Shown here one piece after another: positions 1 through 10,425 of a DNA stretch of 64,000 nt. The stretch is taken from assembly GCA_038373865.1 (NCBI GenBank), contig JAXGGA010001033.1, positions 1 to 64,000 on the forward strand. The letters run 5' to 3'. Under the pieces are notes generated by a model that saw nothing but the letters and a program-made list of their open reading frames with translations, was not told the origin of the DNA and did not search any database. This DNA comes from Uloborus plumipes. Lineage: Eukaryota > Arthropoda > Arachnida > Araneae > Uloboridae. The first letter of the stretch is position 1; each line of letters starts with the position of its first letter. A program made the translations under genes and the position numbers.

Positions 1-198
1 GCTAGAAAACATCACATTTTCATAGACTGCAAAACTTCATATGCAAGAACAAACCTTCTTATATTTAAAAACTATGAGTGGTATGTTTCAATTATACATG
101 TATCTGAACAACAGAATACCACATTAGAATTTACATTTTTTATAAATTGTGTCATAAAAGTGAAGAATTCTGAAAAATGCCATATGAAAAAAATTTGC

Positions 199-886
199 GG
201 GGTGAATCGGAACACTTAGTTCTGTTGTTCCAATTCAAACTTATTTGAAGGAAATTGTTTGAAAAATCAAGATTCTAACCCCAATTCTTCTAATCAAGAC
301 AGGGACAAGGATTTATTACTGTTTATCCCTTCTCGTGAGCAACTAGATCTTAGAATGACAAAAGTTACAGATTTCAAAAGATTTTTTCTCCAGGAGACTT
401 TTTTTTACTTAAAATAAAAGGGAGAAAGTCACATAGACTTTATGTAGTAAACGTTCAGCACATAAACAGTGATGAATAAGCGAAAAAATCTTTCAGGACA
501 ATCCCCGAAACCCAGAAATTTCAAAAAACTAAAGAAAAGGCAGAGTTCATCCCAGGAGATGTTATGAAAAAACTTAAGCCAAGTCACAATTGCTAGTTTT
601 AAGGACAAGTACATATTTGTGGACGACATGAGTGACTTCCATTCATGTTAAATCTTTGCATTTCAATTCAAAAGCTTTTCTTAAAATTACTTTTCATTTT
701 TCATAAGTTCAAAATTATTTTGAATTTTCACAAATTATAAACGTTTACTGGTACTGAAATTATACATTTATTTGACATTAATTATCTGTTCTTATTCTCC
801 CCCATCAATATTACTCATGTTTGTGAGACCTATTACAGATTAAATTGAAAAAAATAAAAATTTTAACAAGTGTTCCGATTGACCCC
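199..886. mobile_element. MITE A1 with 19-bp terminal inverted repeats
   Basis: The left end GGGGTGAATCGGAACACTT (199-217) is matched inverted by AAGTGTTCCGATTGACCCC (868-886). The 688 bp between are AT-rich with no convincing reading frame. No clear target duplication was found. It lies 7 bp from a shorter relative with the same ends (894-1078), so the pair may be sister insertions or one element with an internal end copy. The superfamily cannot be assigned. Confidence 0.6.
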
Positions 887-893
887 TATCAGC

Positions 894-1078
894 GGGGTGA
901 TTCGAAACACCCATAATTTGCTATATATTTTAATACTAATTGCTCAAAATCTTTTGTCTTTGCTTGGAATATCAAAAGTAAAGCAAGACCGAAGTTTTTA
1001 CCCAAAAAATCAAATTAAAAAAATATCTTTTAACTGCTTTTTTTACAATCAAAGCTGAAAAGTGTTCCGATTAACCCC
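894..1078. mobile_element. MITE A2, short relative of A1
   Basis: It begins GGGGTGATTCGAAACACCC (894) and ends AAGTGTTCCGATTAACCCC (1060-1078), nearly the same inverted repeats as its 688-bp neighbour, but is only 185 bp long. It is non-coding. Confidence 0.55.
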
Positions 1079-1667
1079 ATTTTACGGTACCTTGTATATT
1101 CAACAACATTTATCTATCCACACACATACACACACCGCACTTTATATATACAATACACTTACATATAAGCGTGTTTGTACGTATTATATAAACTGTAGTG
1201 ACAACCGACTACACATATTTGATACTTTCTTTTCTCTTAAAATGAATTCCTGATCAGTGTTGATACTTTTTTTCTTCCATTTTTACGGTGTAAAAATTTT
1301 TCTTGGAAAGATCCTTCTTGAAAGGGTTTCAGAAGCTAAGGGATTAAGGAGACACGGGACCTTTAATACAAAGCTTCAATTTTCTGTATTTTTTACTTTA
1401 CTTCGGCTTTTTTATTATTATTATGTGTTTTGGCTACAGACCGACACACAGACATTTTGCCTCATCTCAAAACCCCACTTCAAAAATTTTCATTTTCGAT
1501 ATTTATCTTATTTCTTTATTCCTTTTTTACTTTTTTTTGACTAGGCGAAAATTTTATGATGCATGAAGCCACTTTTAAAGCTTTTTTTGTTTTTTTTTTT
1601 TTTCATTTTAACGGGAAAGTAGGCTAAAAACAGTGTTTTCGAGTAATATTTTTAGACAGTGGTTCTA
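1079..1667. other. AT-rich intergenic DNA
   Basis: T-rich sequence with homopolymer runs. The short reading frames here have no coding character. I see no gene or regulatory site I can support. Confidence 0.6.
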
Positions 1668-2320
1668 CAGGGTGTCCACTCCAATCGTGGACCAATAGCT
1701 AATTTCTAAACCGTTAGAGATAAGCATATAGTTTATTTATGAAAAAATCTCCAAATTACGAAAGGAATTTTGGGTCTATTCAATGTTTTTCAAAAAATCA
1801 AATTTTGAAAGAGTTACGAAATTTAAATTTTTATACAGCCCCCCAGTCCTATCAGTCATATTTAGTAAAACATTCTTGACACTGTAACGTTTAAAACTAA
1901 AAAAAAATCACTCTTCTACCACAAAAATTGACCGAGTTATGACGTTTTGAAAAATCAAGATTTTTGAAGGATTTCGCATACGGTCCCTTAAGCGATCGCT
2001 CGATGACGTCATGAAATAATGCAAAATCTTGATTTTTCAAAACGTCATAATTCGGTCAATTTTTGTGGTAGAAGAGTGATTTTTTTTTTAGTTTTAAACG
2101 TTACAGTGTCAAGAATGTTTTACTAAATATGATTGATAGGACTGGGGGACTGTATAAAAATTTAAATTTCGTAACTCTTTCAAAATTTGATTTTTTGAAA
2201 AACATTGAATAGACCCAAAATTCCTTTCGTAATTTGGAGATTTTTTCCTAAATAAACTATATGCTTATCTCTAACGGTTTAGAAATTAGCTATTGGTCCA
2301 CGATTGGAGTGGACACCCTG
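1668..2320. mobile_element. 653-bp near-perfect palindromic (fold-back) element, copy 1
   Basis: The left arm (1668-1964) is almost exactly the reverse complement of the right arm (2023-2320), with a 58-bp loop centred on a GCGATCGC/GACGTCAT-containing segment. The ends are CAGGGTGTCCACTCC and its complement, flanked by TA on both sides (1666-1667 and 2321-2322). A second copy of identical length lies at 16319-16971. The TA duplication suggests mobilisation by a Tc1/mariner-type transposase, which is inference. No protein is encoded. Confidence 0.88.
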
Positions 2321-2439
2321 TATTTTCTTTAATAGCCGCCACAATAAGCTTAAAGATGAGAGGTAAATTATGGAATTTGATAAAGAGGAATTTTTCTCGT
2401 GGTAACAGGAAACAGGTGAGAGAATAAAATAGATAATTT

Positions 2440-3140
2440 GCCTAAGAAAACATACCCCACAGATTTCTTATGCAAATATAAAACTATTACCTACTCGTTT
2501 TAAAATTAAATATGGCTATGGCACAAATTGTCTGCTTTTTCAGGAATGGCTCTTATGACGAATAAGTACTGCTCAGGGGCAACATAACTCGGCGTAATGT
2601 GATATATCCATTGTATCATGGCCACTTAGTCAAAGAAATGGTTGGTAACTAAGAATATGACTTCGTTTTACCCGTTGAAAAAAAACCATTAAAAAAACTG
2701 TTTTTGGAAGCTTTTTCTAGAAATTTTAAAAAAATGTCACATATCACCTTTATCCACTTACCCCTTCAACTCTAGCAATATATCCTTGAAATATATTATT
2801 GCAAATTGAATATATAGTTTGCTTTCCTGCTAATTATTTTACAGTGTTTCTTTCCAAAAAGAAGCAAATTGTGGACCAGTCAAAAAACCACCATTTTTCC
2901 CCATACGTGACAGCTCTGTTTCTATTCAAAGTAATATCTAAATAAGGAAAATATTTCGTTTAAGAAAACACCTATATCCCACTTGTTTCTTATGCAAAAA
3001 AAATGCTTATTACGCATTTTAAAATTAAATAGAGATATGTCAATTACGGTACAAAATGTCTGCTTTTCCATAAAATGCCTCTCATGATACGAATATGTAC
3101 TACTCAGTGGCAACAGAGCCTGGCGTAATGTGCGTGTCTT
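2440..3140. repeat. Direct duplication of about 170 bp
   Basis: About 2450-2605 is repeated at about 2960-3135. Both blocks run from 'taagaaaaca' through 'tttaaaattaaata' and 'tgtctgctttt' to 'ggcgtaatgtg', with many substitutions. Between them (2743-2775) is an inverted copy of the 'aaggggtaagtggataaaggtgat' motif also seen near 28.2 kb. No gene is visible. Confidence 0.55.
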
Positions 3141-3181
3141 CTTCGATTTTGCTCGTCAGGGGATGATTGATCCCATCGTCA

Positions 3182-3441
3182 GGGGGCAGTGGAACGTTTA
3201 CTTATCTTGCCACTCATTCTGACGCCCCAACTACCAAGAAATGATTTCTTTGCCTCCGCAAGCTGTGGCGATCCTGTACGAAGCGAACTGCCAAAACTTT
3301 GGGCCGAGGCGTCATTTATTTCAGGGCGCAGCAGTTGTTGGCCAGAAGTGATGATTTTTCCATTTCTACGAGACTTAGTCACGAATATTATTGAGGATTT
3401 TGGCTTTGACAAATGGCATTTGGGTATTTGTTCGAAATTTT
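3182..3441 (-). CDS. Possible 3' coding exon, unidentified
   Basis: The minus strand is open from just after a TAA near 3442 to a stop near 3180. The second half (about 3182-3316) is GC-richer than its surroundings and has coding character, with residues reading SPQLAEAKKSFLGSWGVRM before a basic tail. The first half overlaps tandem copy 1 of a cassette whose relative at 7186-7330 looks like a working exon. No good splice acceptor was found close to the GC-rich part. The plus strand is also open here and has a strong acceptor-like TTTATTTCAG before 3325, so strand assignment is uncertain. No family recognised. Confidence 0.28.
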
Positions 3442-4050
3442 ATTTCTGAAATAGTAAGAAAATCATTTTTTAAAAAAAATTTCAGTTGAAAATTGCAGGT
3501 TTACACACATATCCTGGCTAAAATCAACATGCTGTAATTATTACTGCATTTCTTTTATTTCATTTATTTCAGGGCGCAGCAGTTGTCGGCCAGAAGTGAT
3601 AATTTTTCTATTTCTACGAGACTTAGTCACGAATATTATTAGGGATTTTGGCTTTGACAAATGGCATTTGGGTATTTGTTCGAAATTTTATTTCTGAAAT
3701 AGTAAGAAAATCATTTTTTAAAAAAAATTTCAGTTGAAAATTGCAGGTTTACACACATATCCTGGCTAAAATCAACATGCTGTAATTATTACTGCATTTC
3801 TTTTATTTCATTTATTTCAGGGCGCAGCAGCTGTTGACCAGATGTGATGATTTTTCTATTTGTACGAGACTTAGTCACGAATATTATTGAGGATTTTGGC
3901 ATTTGGGTATCTGTTCGAAATTTTATTTCTGAAATAGTAGGAAAATCAAGTTTAAAATTTCAGTTGAAAATTGCGGTTTCACACACATTCTCGCTAAAAT
4001 CAATATGCTGTAATTATTCCTATTTTTCTTTGATTCTAGGAAATTTTAGA
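3313..4050. repeat. Three tandem copies of a 248-bp exon/intron-like cassette
   Basis: The phrase CATTTATTTCAGGGCGCAG recurs at 3313, 3561 and 3809, exactly 248 bp apart. Copies 1 and 2 are nearly identical and copy 3 is more diverged, with a short deletion. Their far end resembles the sequence around 7310-7430, so the block looks like local duplications of the cassette that includes the exon candidate at 7186-7330. In the tandem copies the donor GT of that exon is lost. Confidence 0.8.
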
Positions 4051-4098
4051 AAATGTGTTGTATATCTATATTTTTTAATATTCTCAGTATATTTCCCA

Positions 4099-4640
4099 GA
4101 TACTAATGAAAAAGTGTCGCTTTCTATTTAAACGAGGTCTAATCATGAATATAATTGAATTTTTAACTTCTGCAAGTAGCACTTCTCATTTTCATTAAAG
4201 CTTTAATTGCTAAATAAGTGAAAAGTTCAATAGCGATTTTTGAAATCAGCAGTTATGAAATTTACATTTAGCGCATTGTGTACATGCATAAATCAATATA
4301 TTCTGCAATCTATCTTATACTCTTTTAAATCAAGAAAAGTTTATGTAGAAATTTTAATTCGAAAGTTTCTCCATTTAGATATTTTTCACTTATAACGTAC
4401 AACACTGAAATTTAGTTTTAAAAGCTACTATTTACTTTGACTGCAAAGAGCCTTCAATCTACGCAATTTTTTGTCTTTATAGAAAGTAGTTAAGTGACTG
4501 ACTGAATGGTATTTTTTATGAAAAAGGGGTAGCGCGAAAATATGGCCTTTAAATTTGACATGATCTTTACCAGTTTAATGTTTGCATTTTTTAAAAAGAC
4601 TTCTTGAAATGTTTAACTGTTTGTTTCTGATCAGAAAAAG
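4099..4640. repeat. Segment duplicated at 10426-11040
   Basis: Both segments start 'tactaatgaaa', share 'tgcaagtagca', 'gctttaattgctaaa', 'agtgaaaagttcaatagcg' and 'ctttaaatttgacatgatctt', and diverge by substitutions and indels. With the cassette homology to the left this indicates a local duplication of at least 0.9 kb. Non-coding as far as visible. Confidence 0.65.
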
Positions 4641-5723
4641 AAAAACTTTATTTTGGTGTAGTGCGATGAAGAAATGTATTTGTATTTATTTTTACAAAAT
4701 AAAGGAAATACATTTCCATTTTCAACTCTCCGTCCCAAAAGTTATTTTGGTTTAATTTTTGTCACTTTTGAGAATACATTTTGAGCTAATTTGAATTGGA
4801 CAAATAAAACAACTTTTTTGCAAAAATTTTCAAGTTTGAATCTGTATATAAAAATATTTTTGACGGTAAAGTAATTTGCGGAAACATTTTTTTAAACTTA
4901 TGCTTCTATTTAAGAACTTTTAATTTACTTTTAAAGGATGGATTGTAAAGGATGGAGTGTTAAACGTAATAAAAACAAGTCATTTTTTAGGTGTTTAATA
5001 ATAGCAGTCTTCTAAAATGTGGTTATTAACAACATTTAATATTTTTCAGAATTAATAAAACAGCATTTAAAAAAGAATTGATCGGAAGTTTCATAAGCAA
5101 AATGGAAGTGAATTCACAAAGTTTATTTTTAATGAAAAATACTTTACTAATTGAATTGAAGAAAATTGAAAAACTCATTATGCGTGTCGAATCTGTTGCA
5201 TAGACGGTCCTTTATTGCGTTTTTAAAAAATATATAACAAAAAGATACGCTATGAAAAGGTCAAAGAATTGCAAACAACTTCTCCCAATTGAATTCTTGA
5301 ATACTTTATGAAAATTAAACCAATCATTGATGTAAGCTTGATTGAAGAATCCAAAGTTAATAAGAAACTAAAATAGAGATAATTGAATGTTTAACTAATT
5401 TTTTAAGCAACGAAAGTATCATTTTAGTAGTTTAATTTAAATATTCTTAACAACTAGTAACGTACAAACGAATTTTCATTGCTGAGCTTTTTACAGAATT
5501 TACGAGGTATATGATGGTTACAAGGTATGAAATGATAAAAACACGACGTTAAAAAGAAATCTTAATTTTACACATTAATGTAAAAAAGGAAAAAAAAAGA
5601 TGCATAATATGCGGATATATATACCATTCTATTAATCAAAGAACAAGTATTAAATGATTTTGTTTCTCAAAAACATTATCTGATACCCCGCCCACACCTG
5701 ATCCATAAAAATACAAATCCACC
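4641..5723. other. AT-rich intergenic or intronic DNA
   Basis: No coding-like frame, inverted repeat or tandem array that I can support. Given the exon candidates on either side, it is probably intron. Confidence 0.5.
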
Positions 5724-5729
5724 ATTTAC

Positions 5730-5879
5730 GAGGCGATGCACACGTCTTTGCTTGAGAGCTCGACAAATATCATTAAACCCAAAGTTTGGTCATCGCAAGT
5801 TCCGTACAAATCCTCGAAGCTCCTTGAATCCTTGATTTGCTGCTGCTCCCAATGTATACACAAAAGGGTGTCAAGATGT
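5730..5879 (-). CDS. Putative internal coding exon, unidentified
   Basis: On the minus strand a 150-nt stretch reads 49 clean codons between an AG (before 5879) and a GTAAAT donor-like site (5724-5729). The residues include HLDTLLCIHWEQQQIK and later DLYGTCDDQTLGLMIFVEL, which look like real protein. The frame has a TAA 11 nt before the acceptor and another at the donor, as expected for an isolated exon. It begins and ends in phase 2, so it could be skipped without a frame change. Its start phase fits the end phase of the candidate at 15334-15487. The acceptor's pyrimidine tract is weak. No family recognised. Confidence 0.42.
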
Positions 5880-5884
5880 CTCAG

Positions 5885-7180
5885 CGATATTCGTTATTCT
5901 TTCCAAGCCAAAGTTAGCTTTACCTATTTCATTTTGTTATATTATTCTTTTTACGAAGTTTGACGAAATATTTCATGTCTACTGAAATTTTAACACCCAC
6001 TAGGACTGTCCGATCTGTGAATAAACACTCCAACAAATGAAAATGGCACACTTTTTAAAAATATGGCTTAATTTTTAAAAAAGTGAACTGGCTACTACAA
6101 CTTTCTTCGATACAATTTTAAAGAAGAAATAAACAAGAAAAGTTTTGTTTGTCCACTATTTGGAAGTGTTCATTTACTAGGTATCTTCCCCTACTTTCAT
6201 TTGAACTTACGAAATCCTAAAAAAAAAAGAACCGCAAAAGTTCACCTATACTTGAAAATGATCACTTGCTACCTGGAGACTAAATTTCTTACATTAGTGG
6301 CCAGATAAAATACTAAACCTGTCACATTTTGAAAACCGTACCGGCCACAAATATATTTATAACATTGTTTTTAATGGCTATTCTTTTCTATCTTGAAGCA
6401 ATTAGTCTGATGGGAAACCAATTCCAAGCTTTCTCATAGTCATAGTATTCCATTTCTCCCCCCCCCCCCCCCCAACGAATAAAAAAAGCCATTGTTAATT
6501 TCGCTTTCTTACCCCTAACCTTCAAGAACTAGTAAGCACAAACTTGCGGGAATGTACAAAGGTTTGAACATACGTTGAAGAGGCGGGGGGGGGGGGGGGG
6601 CAAAAAATTAAAATGAGTAAAATTGGAGTTAGTCGTATGCTAATATTTTCTCCCCTGCTTACGTTTCATCGTAAGACCTTTATGATTTTGTAATAAAAAA
6701 TAAAATCATTATGGATTTAATGTCTATTAATGACAAAAAAGTGGCTAGTAAATTAAAAGTGTCTGCTGGTTACTAGCCTCTAACTCAAAATTTGAAGTCC
6801 GCATAAGTTTATTTCAATACCAGCACCTATCAATAAAAATGTCTAATGGCCTGTACCAACATCAAGTTTAAGATATGAATTTCTGAAAATGAAATAGTGC
6901 TTAAGTGTGCATTTAATGGCTGGATTATCCTATATGCCTGAAATCCATCCGCTTTTCTTATTCTTACTGCTTTATTTGATGCACAAAATAACTGAATTTT
7001 CAAGTTATTAGGTAGCTAAGCATACATTCTGCATTTTCGTATTCAGGCAAATGCTCTCAGAGTAGAAATAATGAAGTTGTTAATCATTTAAAAGTAATAT
7101 CAGTCAGAATTAAAATTCCCTGTTCTTAAATATTATGGAAAATAGCTTTTATTGTATAAAACTAAATTGTATTTAATTTT
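5885..7180. other. AT-rich interval with a C16 tract and a G16 tract
   Basis: A run of 16 C (6458-6473) and a run of 16 G (6585-6600) lie 111 bp apart on the same strand and are mutually complementary. No gene is evident. Confidence 0.6.
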
Positions 7181-7185
7181 CTTAC

Positions 7186-7330
7186 TTTGTTTCCATGGAA
7201 CCTCCTGTGTCATTAAAAAACCTTTGTCGGTTTTGATAACTCGAGTATTGCTTGAATACGAATTTCGTGTTAAGTGATTTTCAATTTGAGGTACTGGTTT
7301 TCTACCTGCATTTTCGCTTAAATTAACGTG
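7186..7330 (-). CDS. Putative internal coding exon (cassette parent), unidentified
   Basis: The minus strand has a good acceptor (TTTGATTACTTACAG before 7330), 48 open codons and a donor GTAAG (7181-7185). The predicted residues run from HVNLSENAGRKPVPQIEN to a segment ending QEVPWKQ. It starts in phase 0 and ends in phase 1. Diverged relatives of this exon and its flanks occur as the tandem copies at 3313-4050. There the start reads HVDFSQD, conservative changes against HVNLSEN, which supports coding history on this strand. The frame is also open upstream of the acceptor, so the true 5' boundary may differ. No family recognised. Confidence 0.42.
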
Positions 7331-8302
7331 CTGTAAGTAATCAAATATTTCTTTGATTTCAGAAAAAGTTAGGAGACTTTTTGTAAATTGATATTTTTTC
7401 AATACTGTATCTAAATACTTACTAATACAGTCGAACCTGTTTATCTCGAAAACCTCTCTACGTTAAGTTTTTCAATTTTTTTTTGCTCTTACAGCATACA
7501 TTTAATGTTTTTTCTCTCGTTTATCTCGAATGATTTTTATCGAAAACCTCTATATCTCGAATTTTGACGACTCTTTTTGAATTTTCACCTCCAGCCACCT
7601 TTATCAATGGTATAACTTGTGGAGACAAAAATCATCTTTTGCACAATCATTCAAAGACTATGTTCGTACTTAGCGGTATGCATTAATTTGCTACCCATGT
7701 AGTCATCACAATTAGTAAAACGTGGACTCACAACATGTCGTACAGTAGGGTGTATCGAAAAAAACTTTTTTTCGAAATTCAATTTACTAAGTTGATAAAA
7801 AGTTGCCCCTACCTACCCACATATTCCACAAAAAATTTCAGTCTAATCAGAAATTGTTTAGGTGTTCCGCACAAGGCCTGAAGTTTGTGAATTTCTTCAA
7901 AAATATGATTTTTAAAATTTTTTTTTAAATATTAAGAATAAATGTTAAAAATAATTCAAGTTGAAAAATGTGTACCGCAAAGTCGGAGGACAAAATTGGG
8001 TTTGAAAAAGAGTACATTAAACAACATTTAAATCTCCCACGTTTATTCTGAACTTACGTAATTTTCACCAAAACTTGCATTTTACAAGTCTATGCGGCTT
8101 GGTTAGAAACTTGTTTATGAATGTGGAATCTAACTGAAATAACACTTGAAACTGGGACTCATCTGTGATTAATGTGGAGTAAAAAGTAAAATAATATAAA
8201 CTATAAACGGAATCTAAGCCCCTCGTCACACAGTGCCCGCGTTTCTATCGGAGCCCCGTGATGGTAAACGAAGTACAACTCCGCTAGCGTAGCTGCTTTA
8301 GG

Positions 8303-8990
8303 ATGGCAGAAGAACATCTATCTTTGGTTGAGGAAACAGACTCTAAATATTTCGGACATGGTTCTCCAGTAAATGGCCCAAGAAAAGAAATTGTAGCTTT
8401 AGTTTCACGATTTATAGAAAAAAAAAGTTTTATTGATAAAGAACATAAAAACTATCGGTTGTGATGGCACATCAGTTAACACTGGAAAATCAAATGATGC
8501 TATTAGACTTCCAGAAAAGTCTTTAGAACCCTCACTACAAGCTATGGTATGTTTTCTTCATTTAATGAATTACCACTTAGAAAGTTAACGGGGGCTCTTG
8601 ATAAACCGACTACTGGACAAAATTCTTTTAGTTGAACTATTGGAGAATTCTAACAATATTGGTAAGATCTACCAGTCATGAACTTTAAGAAAATAAAACG
8701 CGTTTTACCAGAAGTTGACGTCAAAGAATTGAGTCAAAAATACTTATGGGATGTGTCAAAAGCTGTAATGTCTGGCAAATGTTCTTAAAATTTAGCAGAA
8801 AGGAACCCTGCAAACTTTTCCCATGTAAGATGGCTCACGATGGTAAAGTTTTGAGGCTATACATCGCAGGTAGTGATCCAAGTTCAGAGTTAAATAAACT
8901 AGCATAATTGATAATAAAGGTTTATGCTCTCTGCTTTTTCACAATCGAATCTCAGCATAACATTATTCATGCATTTAAGCATTTTTTAAG
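8303..8990 (+). pseudogene. Degenerate hAT-like transposase fragment (left arm and spacer)
   Basis: An ATG at 8303 opens a 54-codon frame, then a frameshift leads to residues reading GCDGTSVNTG, FLHLMN and GALDKPTTGQNSF, and further on LAERNPANFSHVRWL. From memory this matches a widespread uncharacterised transposon protein family in arthropods and other animals, with a CDGT...NTG signature followed by an LHxNELP-like motif. The CDG aspartate would be the first catalytic residue of an RNase H-like hAT fold, which is inference. Several frameshifts and stops make it non-functional. Homology continues a short way into the unique spacer and then ends, so the C-terminal half is missing. Confidence 0.68.
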
Positions 8991-9082
8991 ACCATAGATT
9001 GCAACAAGAATTTGGATTCAAATCTCCAAAATGTTATCCATTCCACATTGTAAAGAACTCATCTTGCCTGGGAAAAAAGCTT

Positions 9083-9712
9083 GCAGGGTTCCTTTCTGCT
9101 ACATTTTGAGAACATTTGCCAGACATTACAGCTTTTGACACATCCCATAAGTATTTTTGAATCAATTCTTTCCCAAGTAGCACACTTCGTTTTTTAAAGG
9201 TTGTAAAATAGTTATTAACGTTGTAACAACCGCTTAAAAACGTTTATAAAACGTTTAAAAGTTATTTGTGCTACCTGGGTTGACATCAACTTCTGGTAAA
9301 ATGCGTTCTATTTTCTTAAAGTTCATGACTGGTAGATCTTAGCAATATTGTTAGAATTCTCCAATAGGTCAACTAAAAGAATTTTGTCCAGTAGTCGGCC
9401 TATCAAGAGCCACCGCTAACTCTCTAACCGCTAAGTGTTAATTCATTAAATGAAGAAAACATACCACGGCTTGTAGTGAGGGTTCTAAAGATTTTTCTGG
9501 AAGTCTAATAGCATCATTTGATTTTCCCGTGTTAACTGATGTGCCATCACAACCGATAGCTTTTATGTTCTTTATCAATAAAACTTTTTTTTTTCATAAA
9601 TCGTGAAACTGAAGCTACAATTTCTTTTCCTGGGCCATTTACTGGAGCACCATGTCCGAAAAATTTAGAGTCTGTTTCCTTAACCAAAGATATGTTATTC
9701 TGCCATCCTAAA
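9083..9712 (-). pseudogene. Inverted second copy of the hAT-like transposase fragment (right arm)
   Basis: This is the reverse complement of the coding piece in the left arm, including the CDGT...NTG segment (about 9530-9560) and the region around the start codon (about 9700-9712). It has its own substitutions, so the arms have been separate for some time. A MITE at 9172-9279 interrupts it. Confidence 0.7.
9172..9279. mobile_element. 108-bp MITE nested in the fold-back arm
   Basis: The left end CCCAAGTAGCACA is matched inverted by TGTGCTACCTGGG. Comparison with the uninterrupted left arm (8716-8740) gives the exact empty site and suggests a TT target duplication. It dates after formation of the palindrome. 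Confidence 0.8.
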
Positions 9713-10425
9713 GCAGCTACGCTAGTGGAGCTGTATTTCGTTTACCATCACGGGGGCCCCGATAGAACGCGGGCACTGTGTGGCGAGGGGCTTAGATTCT
9801 GTTTATATTATTTTACTTTTTACTTCACATAAATCACACATGAATCCCAGTTTCAAGTGTTAATTCAGTTAGATTCCACATTCATAAACAAGTTTTTAAC
9901 CAAGCCGCATGGCCTTGTAAAATGCTAGTTTTGGCGAAAATTACGTAAGTTCAGAATAAATGTGGGAGATTTAAATGTTATTTAATATACTTTTTTTTAA
10001 ACCCAATTTTGTCCTCCGACTTTGCGGTGTACATTTTTCAACTTGAATTATTTTTAACATTTATTCTTAATATTAAAAAAAAATAGAAAAAAATCAAATT
10101 TTTGAAGAAATTCATAAACTTCAGGCCTCGTGCGGAACACCTAAACAATTTCTGATTAGACTGAAATTTTTTGAGGAATATGTGGGTAGGTAGGGGCAAC
10201 TTTTTATCAACTTAGTAAATTGAATTTCGAAAAAAAGTTTTTTTCGATACACCCTATCGTACAGTAAAGTATTCAACAATGCCAATGCAAAACAATCTAT
10301 TAAGTATTTGACTTTGTTCCAATTGCTTATTTTTGTAAATTTTATCACAACCTCTGTATCTCGGAACCTCCGTATCTCGATTTTTTCTTCTGTCCCGTGA
10401 AATTCGAGATACACAGGTTTGACTG

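Larger units (their letters stand above)
7746..10256. mobile_element. hAT-like fold-back element carrying an inverted transposase-like gene fragment
   Basis: The ends are TAGGGTGTATCG and its complement. The flanking 8-mer TCGTACAG is duplicated exactly (7738-7745, 10257-10264). An 8-bp duplication plus a TAGGG-type end is the hAT pattern. The arms are about 1.08 and 1.2 kb (7746 to about 8828; about 9062 to 10256), joined by a unique spacer of about 230 bp. Both arms contain the same piece of a degenerate transposase-like gene, so RNA from either strand would fold into a long hairpin. The right arm also holds a 108-bp MITE absent from the left arm. Confidence 0.88.
7428..10425. mobile_element. 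pogo/Tigger-like MITE split by a later insertion
   Basis: The left end CAGTCGAACCTGTTTATCTC (7428) is matched inverted by the right end, whose complement reads CAGTCAAACCTGTGTATCTC. TA flanks both sides (7426-7427, 10426-10427). Without the nested fold-back (7746-10256 plus one duplicated 8-mer) the element is about 480 bp. Ends of the CAGT(C/N)AACCT type with TA duplications are typical of pogo/Tigger-like elements. No transposase is encoded. Confidence 0.75.
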
